From Lineus longissimus (taxonomy: Eukaryota > Nemertea > Pilidiophora > Heteronemertea > Lineidae), in assembly GCF_910592395.1 (NCBI RefSeq), contig NC_088315.1, positions 9,550,501-9,614,500 of the forward strand: 64,000 nucleotides of DNA, in the 5' to 3' direction. Each line of letters begins with the position of its first letter. Within the stretch, counting starts at the first letter, position 1. A program made the position numbers and the translations under genes. This document shows, in pieces, positions 43,251 to 55,100 of this stretch. The notes below the pieces were generated by a model. The model was given only the letters and a program-made list of their open reading frames with translations. It did not search any database and had not been told where the DNA came from.

Positions 43251-43823
43251 GGACTGATTGTGGCTGTGCGATCTCCAGGGCTGGGTTGTTCAAAACCATG
43301 TTAACTTAACTTAACGTGAAAATTAAAATGGGTTTAACATAAAGAGATAACATCCTCAAGGGTACATAACGCAACCGATGGGGACAACGTGACTATTGTG
43401 CCTTTGACCAACCGGGCCCAGGCTTGATTCGGTCTGGTTGCGACTGTCTCATCTATCTCCTCATGTTGGCAACACAGTGGTGGAGCAGCAAGGCCCGATT
43501 CAGTAATTGCCTCATCTCTCTCACCATGTTTGCAACACTTTGGCAGAGTAGCCAGACCAAAACCCAAGGCAGAGCAGCCAGGGCTGATTAGTTCAGGTTG
43601 AGACTGTCTCGTCCATCTCTCTATGTTGGACCAGGCAGGCCTGATTCGGTCAGATGGCGAGTGTTGCCACTTTCACTATGTTGTCAACATGGTGAGAGCA
43701 GCCAGGCTTGTTCGGTTAACAATATGAGTTACCAAGGCAAAAACATTGAAGAGACAAGAGAAACACAAATACGTTATATCATTTAAAAAGTTAAGTTTAT
43801 TCCAAATTTGATCCAAAAGAGAC

Positions 43824-44005
43824 TACAGTAGAACCTCTTTATTAAGGACACCCTCGGGACTGACAAGTGTTGTCCTTAATAGAGAGGTGTCCTGATTAGA
43901 GAGGTCAAATTGAATGGAAACCACCACTTGGGATCCAAAACTAATGCCCTCAATAGAGAGGTTGTCCTTGATAGAGAGGCGTCCGCTAAGGGAGGTTCCA
44001 CTGTA
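43824..44005. mobile_element. TA-flanked MITE (TACAGTNGAACCTC family)
   Basis: Ends TACAGTAGAACCTCTTTATT and AGGGAGGTTCCACTGTA. Best-preserved of the four copies. Confidence 0.85.
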
Positions 44006-44645
44006 GTTAAAAATCTAAGTGTAATTTTCAAAAAGCCCTACTCAGCTTAACCAACCCCATACCATTAAAATATTATTCCTCGGGCCATAAAATTACACAC
44101 CATAGTGAAGTACAGAAACTACGTACTACGTACCTCACCACCCTAGTCAACCAAAATGGATTAAACTTTCTTCATCTAACATACAAAAAGGTTTATCCAT
44201 CAGGAAATATAGGGGGGTCAAGGGTGAATCCAATCTTCATCATCCTTCTCAAGGTGATTATGGTTATACACTGACTTGTCAGAGTATGAATTTTGCTCAC
44301 TGCAACTAAAAATCTTTAAGCACAAAATAAACAAATATGAATTGAGTTGAAAATATTTGCTGGATTTTGTATAACTGTTTTAATATAACCTACTTTTGTC
44401 TTGTTTTGGAACTGTTCTTTTAGAATTGTCAATGTTTTAATGTGGAAATGGACATGATTTGTAAAGGTAAAACCCAATGTTCCATAATATAATCAATAAC
44501 TTTTTGGCGAGTTAACTACTCATGCAAAAGAAATTCTAACCAAAAAGATAAATTTTCAGTTAGAGAACTTCACACTTTATGAACTTAAACATTGAAAGAA
44601 GGATGCTGAAGAAATGACACTTGAAAAGCAGTGGTGATACACAAC

Positions 44646-46046
44646 AAACTTCAGACAATACAGTGACCAGTCTTTGTGTAGCACATCAACATTTCTTAAA
44701 GCCAAACTTCAGACAATACAGTGACCAGTCTTTGTGTAGCACATCAACATTTCTCAAAGCTAAACTTCAGACAATACCGTGACCAGTCTTTGTGTAGCAT
44801 ATCAACATTTCTTAAAGCTAAACTTCAGACAATACCGTGACCAGTCTTTGTGTAGCATATCAACATTTCTTAAAGCTAAACTTCAGACAATACGGTGGCC
44901 AGTCTTTGTGTAGCATATCAACATTTCTTAAAGCTAAACTTCAGACAATACAGTGACCAGTCTTTGTGTAGCATATCAACATTTCTTAAAGCTAAACCTC
45001 AGACAATACAGTGACCAGTCTTTGTGTAGCATATCAACATTTCTTAAAGCTAAACTTCAGACAATACAGTGACCAGTCTTTGTGTGGCACATCAACATTT
45101 CTTAAAGCTAAACTTCAGACAATACAGTGACCAGTCTTTGTGTGGCATATCAACATTTCTTAAAGCTAAACTTCAGACAATATAGTGACCAGTCTTTGTG
45201 TAGCATATCAACATTTCTTAAAGCTAAACTTCAGACAATACAGTGACCAGTCTTGTGCGTAGCATATCAACATTTCTTAAAGCTAAACTTCAGACAATAC
45301 AGTGACCAGTCTTTGTGTGGCATATCAACATTTCTTAAAGCTAAACTTTAGACAATACAGTGACTAGTCTTTGTGTAGCATATCAACATTTCTTAAAGCT
45401 AAACTTCAGACAATACAGTGACCAGTCTTGTGCGTAGCATATCAACATTTCTTAAAGCTAAACTTCAGACAATACAGTGACCAGTCTTTGTGTGGCATAT
45501 CAACATTTCTTAAAGCTAAACTTCAGACAATACAGTGACCAGTCTTTGTGTGGCATATCAACATTTCTTAAAGCTAAACTTCAGACAATACAGTGACCAG
45601 TCTTTATGTGGCATATCAACATTTCTTAAACCTAAACTTCAGACAATACAGTGACCAGTCTTTGTGTAGCACATCAACATTTCTTAAACCTAAACTTCAG
45701 ACAATACAATGACCAGTCTTTGTGTAGCATATCAACATTTCTTAAAGCTAAACTTCAGACAATACAGTGACCAGTCTTTGTGTAGCATATCAACATTTCT
45801 TAAAGCTAAACTTCAGACAATACAGTGACCAGTCTTTGTGTAGCACATCAACATTTCTTAAAGCTAAACTTCAGACAATACAGTGACCAGTCTTTGTGTG
45901 GCATATCAACATTTCTTAAAGCTAAATTTCAGACAATACAGTGACCAGTCTTTGTGTGGCATATCAACATTTCTTAAAGCTAAATTTCAGACAATACAGT
46001 GACCAGACTTTGTGTAGCATATCAACATTTCTCAAAGCTAAACTCC
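44646..46046. repeat. 58-bp minisatellite, about 24 copies
   Basis: The unit reads AAACTTCAGACAATACAGTG, ACCAGTCTTTGTGTAGCATA, then TCAACATTTCTTAAAGCT, with exact 58-bp spacing (44646, 44704). Copies differ at only a few sites (AGCA/GGCA, ATA/ACA, CAGTG/CCGTG), implying recent homogenisation. Confidence 0.95.
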
Positions 46047-46317
46047 ATCAAAGGAAAATGGTGACAAATACCAGTCACAACACTTAACAACAAGAGACAA
46101 AGTATAGAAGTCACTACACTAGTCAAACTAATGTCCTTGAGAGGCAAACTACACTACCTCTGTATCTGATAAGGGTGACATCCCTGCTCGAAAAGCGAGT
46201 CCTAATTAGGACTCGATTAAGACTTTTACAAAAGTCTAAAAACTGTCTAGAAATAAGGCTCATTTAGGCCATATTTAAGACCAGATTTGAAACGATAAGA
46301 CTCAGAGAAAAAATATT

Positions 46318-49300
46318 TCAAAAGGGTATCCCACACAAACAAGATTTGCAGCACGAGTCTAATTTAGGTTTTAAATTCTTTCGTTTTGGTGGGGCAGCAT
46401 TCTTTCGTTTTGGTGGGGCAGCATTCTTTCGTTTTGGTGGGGCAGCATTTTTTCGTTTTGGTGGGGCAGCATTCTTTCGTTTTGGTGGGGCAGCATTCTT
46501 TCGTTTTGGTGGGGCAGCATTCTTTCGTTTTGGTGGGGCAGCATTCTTTCGTTTTGGTGGGGCAGCATTCTTTCGTTTTGGTGGGGCAGCATTCTTTCGT
46601 TTTGGTGGGGCAGCATTCTTTCGTTTTGGTGGGGCAGCATTCTTTCGTTTTGGTGGGGCAGCATTCTTTCGTTTTGGTGGGGCAGCATTCTTTCGTTTTG
46701 GTGGGGCAGCATTCTTTTGTTTTGGTGGGGCAGCATTTTTTTGTTTTGGTGGGGCAGCATTCTTTTGTTTTGGTGGGGCAGCATTCTTTCGTTTTGGTGG
46801 GGCAGCATTCTTTCGTTTTGGTGGGGCAGCATTCTTTCGTTTTGGTGGGGCAGCATTGAAACAGCAGCTGTTAATCTTCTTTGTGACCTCAACTCTGGTC
46901 ATTGGCGCACCAGTGTAATCCTTGCTGCTCTGACCATCCAGAATATAAGCTGAAGACAAGGAGAGATTATGTTTCAATATTGTAAATTATGTGTTTTTCA
47001 CCACAAAAAAGACAGCGCAATCAAACGTGTTCATAGGTACATAGTGCAGTTTCAATCTGCATTGTTTGGCAAGGGTCAACCATCTGACTAGAATTGAGTT
47101 TGGATGATCTGGTTTCAATCCACATGATTTTAAACTATAGGAAGGTATTCAGAAATTGGACATCAGGAATAATAGAATGTTGAAGAATTTATAAAAGAAT
47201 GGCCCTAAAATCAAAAGGAGCTAGGAGCAAACAGTTGAGAAGCTCATACCGTATATAGCTTGAGTGACATCACTCGGAAGACTTGTCTTTCCACCCCTCT
47301 TCCCCAGGGCCACGCTTGACCCCAGCACCTTCTTCAAGAAGAAAATATCAAGCAGCCTGGCGACGGTTTGCCTCTGGGTTTTTTGCTGCTTGAAGCTTTG
47401 CAATTGATGTTTCGTGATGTAAACATCATGGCCATCCAACAACTTTGGATGGCCAGCGGACTGAAAGTAAAAGAACACATATATTATACAATAGCATCAG
47501 ATTTTTCAAACAATATTTAATAGTTTAACCATATCGCTCACTTGTATTGTACACACTGCACATCAGATTATATAATATAACCAGATACTTATCGAGGACA
47601 CCAGTCGAGCATTCTCCAAAAAGTTTTCTTTTTTCAAATAGCTTGCTACCAACCATCAGCACAATTAGTATAGATGACCCCTCAGGACTAAGGCCAATGT
47701 TTACTTACAGTGGTTTGCCTCTTCCAAGGAGCATCATCCACTGATGGCTGACCTACTTCACTTGTGTATGATGCGTCCTGGCTTGCTGTCTCGTCTAAGC
47801 CGCACTCCATACCATCTTCCTCAAACAGTTTCTTGGATGCTGAAGAGTTCTTGAATGAAAAAGGTGTAGGTAATCTAAATTATAACTGGAGAGCATGATT
47901 CAAAAGTGATCATAACCAGTATGACTAGTTTTATGTTGTATTACATGGAGAGTTCAGGGGCGACCATGTACATATAAACTCTGATAGCGCTACAGAGATG
48001 AATGCAATGCACTTAACCATTATATCCATTTATACATGCTTCCCGAAATTGGTGGCTTGCATTGGAACTAACTTTTTCCCCCTTGTCCGTCATTAAAGGC
48101 ATTCAAGTGTGTTGGTCAACCATGACTATCTCCTTTGTCCCTCCACCATAAGGCCTAGTTTCCCCTTATGACATCACTATTTCGGACACTCAGCGCCCCA
48201 TTTCTGGAAAGGTGTATATCTGGTAGCCCCAGTCAGATCTTGACAAAGAGAGAACATAATGATAGCAGCCAGTATGATCAACTTAGATGAACTGTTCCAT
48301 GAAATTGTAGGCATCCCAGCGACACCCACCAGGCATATGGCTTCTCTTTCAATCATTGATTAGGAAATCAACCTCAGTCCCAGAGTTGGCTAAGGCCAGC
48401 AACAGCAATCAATGCTCTAATCATGTATGTACCGATCCCTACCCTTGCTGCACAATACTTACTTCCCCAACTGATTTTCGGCAACTATCCAATATGCCTT
48501 CGAGAAATTTAACATTTCCATGAGTACATGGAATTGGAAGACCTGAAAGAAATATTATATAATTAATTAAATGACATTTACAGCTATGGTACAGCAATTT
48601 CAACCACTAACCTGGTTGGGACGCAAACCAGGTCAATCTTAAGTTGCATCTCTGCCTGACTTTGTCAGCAGCTGCATTACACTTAGTCCAGAATGCACAA
48701 AAACAGTAATACAATACAGGATAGTGAGTACTAGTATATGAGAAAACAGCATGGATACATTGACATTCTATTATAAAACTTACCTAAATTAGAAGGCTTT
48801 GCTTTTTGCTTGGCCAGCTCACGGTGGAGGTAGTCTACCTCTTCTTTCAAGGCCTCATTTTCTTGCTTCAATTCTGCATATGTCAGAAGTGGGTGGAGCG
48901 TGTCTGAAGAATATCTGGTTAGATGAGGCTGGCAATCATTGGTATTGGCTGGAGTAGATGTCATAGTCATCGACGTTCCGCTGTTGAACATATCCATGGA
49001 CCCCAAGAAGGAATTCTGCTGGCTGCAGGGTGACGCCGATGGTTCTTCATACGCTGGATACACGTATGATCCAGATGCTTGCGGCCAAGAGGAGTCTTGC
49101 CATGTCTGCTGATTCACTGGTGGAGGAGGTGGTGGCAACATGTCAACAGTTTGTTGTGGCTGGTTGGCAGGTGAATGGCTGTTAACTGCGGGGGCAGGAT
49201 AGGACTGTGGCGACTGGACGGCAGTTTGTTGTGGCTGGTTGGCAGGTGAATGGCTGTTAACTGCGGGGGCAGGATAGGACTGTGGCGACTGGACGGCAGT

Positions 49301-51510
49301 TTGTTGTGGCTGGTTGGCAGGTGGATGGCTGTTAACTGCAGGGGCAGGATAGGACTGTGGCGACTAGACGGCAGTTTGTTGTGGCTGGTTGGTAGGTGAA
49401 TGACTGTTAACTGTGGGGGCAGGATAGGACTGTGGCGACTGGACAGCAGTTTGTTGTGGCTGGTTGGCAGGTGGAGGACTGTTAACTGTGGGGGCAGGAT
49501 AGGACTGTGGCGACTGGACGGCAGTTTGTTGTGGCTGGTTGGCAGGTGAATGGCTGTTAACTGCGGGGGCAGGATAGGACTGTGGCAACTGGACGGCAGT
49601 TTGTTGTGGCTGGTGGGCAGGTGGATGACTGTTAACTGTGGGGGCAGGATAGGACTGTGGCGACTTGACGGCAGTTTGTTGTGGCTGGTTGGCAGGTGAA
49701 TGGCTGTTAACTGCGGGGGCAGGATAGGACTGTGGCGACTGGACGGCAGTTTGTTGTGGCTGGTTGGCAGGTGGATGACTGTTAACTGTGGGGGCAGGAT
49801 ATGAATTTGGCGACTGGATGGCAGTTTGTGGCAACTGGATGGAAGTCGATAGTGGTGGTTGGTCAGCAGGGAATTGCAGCGGCTGGTCAGCAGGTGGAAG
49901 CGGTAGCCCCATGGCAGTTGACTGCAGTGGCTGGTCAGCATCAGGTGATTGCAGTGGCTGGTCAGCATCAGGTGATTGCGGTGGCTGCGAGGTGGATGAA
50001 TTTGAAGACATCTTAAGCTTCCTGATGATGTCTTGTGTCATTGTCTTAGCGGCACTAATCTTCGGATCCTTAAGATCTTTTACTTTGCGTTTTGCCTGCA
50101 AAATTGACACATCACATTAATAAAAGATAAAGGTTTAACCTTTGTCGTCGGTATGTAATCACCGCACTAAGCACATGCTGACTTTGTGCTTATTTATTCA
50201 GTTATATCAGGGTGGTAGAAATTAAGCACCATTAATTTGTGTCGAGATGACTTATTTTAACAAGGTAGACACACATAAATACAGTTGTAATAATCAACAT
50301 ACATCATCAGCTTCGTCCGACGGTTTTCCACTTTTCTTCTTGGCTTTTCATGATGACGGTACCTGAAAATAGTTATTTCAATTTATTCAAAAGCAAGGAT
50401 TATTAGCTGGACAAAAGGGGACATGTATGGCCTTCACATGGAATGATCTTTAAAATGTCATAACAGATGGCAACTTCAAACTTGTAGTTTTAAACATCTT
50501 TTGTAGCCACAAACCTTTGTCAAGTCTGTTGTTAATGCAGTTGCTTCTTGGAGGCATCTTATTCTAGCAATAGCTAGATTTAGCCAACTCATGACTACCA
50601 TTACCTGTCTGTGGCCACAAGCATTCTTTGTTTGTCAAGAGTTTAGACAAACACATGTTTGTGTGAAAACCAGGAACTTTCTAATGTCCAGCCTGGATAT
50701 GTAATAGATATGTTATCTACCTTAGTTATTACATGTCATAGGCCTATGTTCATACCTTTGAACCAGCAGAATCATTAACTTTCTTCTTCTTCACCTTTTT
50801 CTGTCTTGGTTCTGGCACCTGACATAAAATAAAAAATAAAATGAGATCAGCCAAAGAGAACCATTCAAGAACTACAGCTAGTGAACATGATTTTTTTATA
50901 GAAATGTTATTTTTTGGGGGAAGGGGAACTTTGAGATTTAAGACAAAGCTATTTGGATATTTTTTTACTCATCAGTTAAATGTTTGATAGTGCATGAATG
51001 CTGTTCTCGTAAATATGAACTTGATAGATTTCATACATTTGATTGAAACTGAGCTCCTTGGATTGCCTTTTAACATTACGTTTCTCTAGCAACAACATAC
51101 CTTTTGCACGGCTGGCATGGCTGTTGTAGATTCTCCATCCTGACCAGTTTCCTCATCCTGAAAATTAGAAACTACCATGTATATTTAGAACGAAACGGCC
51201 AGCATGCAGGGTTTTGAAATTCAGATCGTTCTATAACAGAATGAAATGGGCCAGGGGCCAATGTGCTCATCAGGGTGTTATACATTGTAACGCACCAGAC
51301 AAAAATTGGTGTGTGAGTTCATCTCACCTCGGGGTAGACCTATGTGTGCAAAGTTTCAGGTTAGTAGCCCAAGTCCCAAGTGGCTATCAAAATCAGAATT
51401 GAATTGAAATGAGACACCCACCATTACTAGAATCCCATTGTTCCTGGCTTGAAACTGTACAATTTGCTTGAGTATACACTCAAGGGCTGCATTCAATTCC
51501 TCTTCTCTAT
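46318..51510 (-). CDS. BEN-domain protein gene with coding minisatellites and two in-frame stops
   Basis: BEN domains mediate DNA or protein contacts in chromatin and transcription factors. Exons on the minus strand: 51510-51422, 51157-51101, 50818-50756, 50362-50303, 50095-48784, 48542-48463, 47849-47709, 47460-47250, 46949-46318. All junctions are GT-AG and phase-compatible. The order of parts is: a short helix (LNAALECILKQIVQF); acidic linker; lysine-rich NLS-like KKVKKKK; KRKVKDLK; a Pro/Gln-rich 25-residue repeat region; a coiled coil (LKQENEALKEEVDYLHRELA); an acidic linker; the BEN domain (HPKLLDGHDVYITKHQLQ ... VARLLDIFFLKKVLGSSVA ... VTKKINSCC); then 20 AAPPKRKN-type repeats and a Cys-rich end. 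TGA at 50348-50350 and TAG at 49364-49366 break the frame. Upstream exons and the start codon are not seen. Confidence 0.75.
46375..46854 (-). repeat. 24-bp coding minisatellite, 20 copies of AAPPKRKN
   Basis: The plus-strand unit is GCATTCTTTCGTTTTGGTGG plus GGCA. Twenty copies translate in the BEN frame to AAPPKRKN (three copies AAPPKQKN). As 24 is a multiple of 3, several other frames on both strands are also open, but only this one joins the BEN domain through a normal splice acceptor (CTTGTCTTCAG, exon start 46949). The peptide is strongly basic and Pro-rich. Confidence 0.9.
47250..47460 (-). CDS. BEN-domain core exon
   Basis: Acceptor TACTTTCAG, phase 0 in, 1 out. It encodes SAGHPKLLDGHDVYITKHQL, then QSFKQQKTQRQTVARLLDIF and FLKKVLGSSVALGKRG, ending SLPSDVTQAIY. 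The D-V-Y-[IV]-[TS]-K, A-R-x-L-L-D-x-[LF]-F and L-x-x-S-x-x-x-G-K-R spacing is the family signature. The domain finishes in the next exon with EVTKKINSCC. Confidence 0.82.
47709..47849 (-). CDS. Acidic linker exon of the BEN gene
   Basis: 47 codons, phase 0-0, acceptor ATTCAAG, donor ACT|GTAAGT. It reads NSSASKKLFEEDGMECGLDE, then TASQDASYTSEVGQPSVDDA and PWKRQTT. Low complexity and acidic, as is common N-terminal to BEN domains. Confidence 0.7.
48463..48542 (-). CDS. Short exon of the BEN gene
   Basis: Phase 1 in (joins the G at 48784 to make Gly), phase 0 out with donor GAA|GTAAGT. It reads LPIPCTHGNVKFLEGILDSC, then RKSVGE. No motif recognised. Confidence 0.65.
48784..50095 (-). CDS. Large Pro/Gln-rich repeat exon of the BEN gene (contains TAG)
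   Basis: A 1312-nt exon. It starts AKRKVKDLKDPKISAAKTMT, passes an SPDADQPLQ-type repeat, then about nine 25-residue units (QQTAVQSPQSYPAPAVNSH ... ANQP) encoded by a 75-bp minisatellite at about 49140-49820. It ends with a Ser/Thr-rich segment and the coiled coil LKQENEALKEEVDYLHRELA. TAG at 49364-49366 replaces the CAG found in the other units (VQS to V-stop-S), while the frame continues cleanly on both sides. Confidence 0.7.
50303..50362 (-). pseudogene. 60-nt exon with in-frame TGA
   Basis: Good acceptor (ATTTTCAG) and donor (GAT|GTATGT), phase 0-0, 20 codons: VPSS, TGA, then KAKKKSGKPSDEADD. The sense content (lysine-rich then acidic) fits neighbouring exons. A single C-to-T change (CGA to TGA) would explain the stop. 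Because the exon is symmetric, skipping it would leave the frame intact. Confidence 0.5.
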
Positions 51511-52080
51511 CTGAAACAAAACAACAATCTTTATATAATGATTATCTTAGTGTTACCTAGATATTCAAGGTCTACTTCTGGTATGGGTCAGGTACCCAGG
51601 TTTCCCTGATCATCAAGGGTTGTCCCATTGTCATGTAAATATAGACAAGTTTTGAAAGTCGAAGACAAAGTGTAATCCACTAATTGTGCTTTAATTGAAC
51701 AGCATGTTCAGGGTATAGGCCTAGGCCTTGGCCTACGGTATAGACTGGGATAGAACCAGTCTACCTACTGTAATCATAAATAATGTGGTGGTGGTCACAT
51801 GCCCCCAATAACCTTCTAGGGTAAAAAATATCATTGACTCGATACATGTACATTGCAAAATGTACAGGAAAACCTTGTAACAACAAAAACATGAAAACTT
51901 GTCAATAAAGTTTCCACAAAACAACTCCTAATTGATTCTTATGGACTTAAACAATGTCAAGTTATTGGATCGTTATCCGGCATGCGCAGAAAAGTCAAGG
52001 TTGGTCGAAAATACAATGTACTGTACCTTGTTTTATACATTTTTCGGTCAGACTTGACCTTTCTGCACATGAAAAATCCT

Positions 52081-52120
52081 TGGTTAGGCTTGACCTGTAT
52101 ATACAGGTCAAGCCTAACCA
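52081..52120. repeat. 40-bp perfect palindrome
   Basis: TGGTTAGGCTTGACCTGTAT followed by its exact inverse. It contains TGACCT and AGGTCA half sites in everted order 8 bp apart. Surrounding DNA (51985-52080) has further partial inverted copies of GTCAGACTTGACC. Confidence 0.9.
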
Positions 52121-52150
52121 TGGGTTTTATAACTCGTCCTGAACGCAACA

Positions 52151-55100
52151 CTAGGACATGAGTGCAGGCACTTCACTAACCACAACTGGTTGCGGAGCAG
52201 TAGGTTGCGGATCAATTGCGATCGGTTCAGGCAAATTGTCGGGTTCACTTCGGTCAACTGGTTCACTAATGCCACCTGCTGTTTGACAGTACTCCTGAGA
52301 CAACCCAAGACTAAGGAGTCCTTGAACAGCTCTACTCGATACCACCTTAGCTGTCCCGAGTGACACGCTGCAAACCACGCCATCACAACCAGGGTGCAAC
52401 TCAGTTACAACAGCCAAAGGCCACTGCAATCTACGCAAGTTGTCCTCCCTGATCAATACCACTGAACCTACCTCCAACTTACCCTTATTCCTGAACTTAC
52501 TCACAGCACGAGGCAAGCTCCTCAAGTGCTCGACGCTCCATACAGGCCAGAATAGCTGGAGACGCAATTGCTGCAATACCGCCCCACCCATTCAGTTCAT
52601 CAGTAGTCACCACGAGCTCCGTGTCAGACAAGTCATAACTTCCTGGTTGGAAACTGGAAGCCCTGCCAATTAGTAAATGAGAAGGTGTGAGTGGGTTGGC
52701 CCACTCCGTGTTGCCAACAAATGTCAATGGTCTGGAGTTCACACAGGCCTCTATTTCCAAGAGATCCGCTTCTATTTCCAAGAGATCCGCTTCCAATTCC
52801 GACCTGGTGAGACGACTTCCCTACCGACTTTTTCAGACCAGATTTCACAGAGCGTACATGACGTTCCCACCAACCCCCCCCCCCCCGTCAGGGAGAGCGG
52901 GCAACAATGAATCTCCATTTGGGACAGAGATGACCATAGACCTCTCGGAGTTGTACTTAGTGGCCAGGAAGGTTTTTAGCGTTATCTGAGAATAGGACAG
53001 ATGGCAAACCGCGCCGTGCAGCAAACTTGCGAATGGCCAGCAAGAAATCTGGTGGAGACATTGAGTCGGTGAGCTCCAAATGAAATGCCCTCACTACTGC
53101 ACACATATAGAGAACATACCTTTTCTTCCCAGGCTGATCACTGTAGTAGAGAGGCCCAAAATAATCCAAACCTGCCACAGTAAACGGAGATGCCTCCTTG
53201 ACTCCGAGGGCTGGTAGGGAAGCAACAGGACAGTTACAAGCCGCTGCATCATATCGCTGACAAGAGACACATTCCCTCTTGACTTCCTTTGCCAATCGTC
53301 GGGCCCCAACAATCCAACAACAACTCCCGTTACTGGATAAGAGAGAGCCTACCCCAGCATGTTTTAGGAAGACATGTCTACCCCTAACCATGATCTTGGT
53401 AAGATGACGGGTGGCCAAGATGATAGGATGTTTTTCCTGGTATGACAGACTAGACAACTGAAGCCTCCCTTGGATCCTCAGATAACCATCTTCACTCAAG
53501 AAAGGGGACAACTGAGCAATGCTTGAGGATTTTGGAACACATCCTCCCTTTTCCAAAGCTGCAAACTCAAAAGCATAATTATGCTGTCGCAAACATTGAA
53601 ACAATTTGTCCTTGGCCACAGTCAACTGACATCAACAGAAAGAGGACCAATCTTGGATTCACCTACTTCATGCAATCGCAGATTTTCAATGAACCTGAGG
53701 ACATAACGTGTGACACGCAGTGTCTTCTCGAATGAACTCCATCTCTCAACAGGAATGACAAAATCTGGAGGAGAGGATCCAACTACCAAACAGGTCAATA
53801 CCATTTCTTCTGGTATACCAGCGTCCAACGGGAGCTTCACCTTGTCACCTGAAAGAACAAGATCCTTGGAGAGCCAAAGTCATTCTGGCATCATCAAATA
53901 TCTGTGATCCCTTATCAAACCACAGCTATCATCCTCTGTGTCGGCTCCTGCAAGCCAATCATAAACAACAAGATTCTCCTCCAACTCTTCTCTAGCCAAG
54001 GAAAGAGGGCAAGTAGCGAGGTGGTGTTTTATCGTAACGTACCATTACAATCCCACAAGAATCTTTGCACCGACTGGTCCTGCTTACCAACCCCAATCTG
54101 TAAGAAAGCTTTCCACACATCTGCGGTTAGCACTACCTGCCACCTACGGAATCTTATTAAGATTTCTACCAGACTGGGCATGAGTGATGGTCCCGTCTCC
54201 ATACAATCATTTAGAGACACCTGGTTGTATCCTATTGCCGATGCATCAAATACTGGCCCAACCTTTGTACTAAGGCTAGTCTCCCTGACAACTGGACGGT
54301 GTGGTAGGTAAAATACTGGATATTGACAACTCAACTCCTCCTCTTTGACTTCATCAATAATGCCAAGCTTCTCATATTCATGAAAGACACCATTATACCT
54401 GTCTTTGAGCCACTCATCTCTATCCAGTCTATGAGACAAATAGGCAAGACGCTTCCGTGCTAACATCTCATTATTCAACAGAACACCAGGTCTAAATTTG
54501 CTCCTCCATGGAAGAGCTACCTCGTACCTATCTCGTACAAACCTTATCGACTCCTCAAACCTTTCATGCACTGGATCCGGAGGTGACGTCTCCTCCTTCA
54601 TAATGCCAATGGACTCTAGCTCGCAAAAGCTTCTCACCATCTGGTCTGTAACACATGGAGAATCTAAACAAAGAAGCAGATGGGAAAGGTTAGAGCTTGG
54701 GGTGAATGACCTTGGTACTTCAGTTCAGGGTTTTTTATACAACCAGACAAGATTCACCCAAAGATGGTCTCTTGAGCAACTGGGCCATCTTTGTGCCTTT
54801 TGAGACCAGGTCTCATTAAGTCCCAATAGGTGTCTATACCTATCAGTATATCAATGGGTCTTTGCCCTGCCTCAAATTCAACACCTTAAAACTCAACACC
54901 TTCAAATGAATTCAACAGACTTTGGGGTACTTGAGGCCTTGGCGAGGGGGTGCAGATCAGTGGGACCTCAACAGCACGTATGGTTTCTACTGTACCAATC
55001 ACTGCACTAGACAACTCTAAATTGTATGTTATGCAACTGACCCTTGGCTGAGGTTCCGCCCCCAAAGGCCGCAAAACAGATCGGCTCTGACGATACCCAT

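Noticed and set aside
44646-46046. CRISPR-like regular repeats
   Set aside because: Units are contiguous 58-bp copies with no unique spacers, in an animal genome. The same reasoning applies to the 37-bp array.
46346-46953. Long plus-strand frames (FFRFGGAA, SFVLVGQH and similar repeats) and a second minus-strand frame (MLPHQNER repeat)
   Set aside because: A 24-bp unit keeps every stop-free frame open. Only the AAPPKRKN frame joins an exon with a recognisable domain and correct splice phase.
49114-49968. 284-codon minus-strand frame with LPTSHNKLPSSRHS repeats
   Set aside because: An alternative frame of the 75-bp repeat. It lacks the KRKVKDLK start and coiled-coil end, and does not match the splice phases of neighbouring exons.
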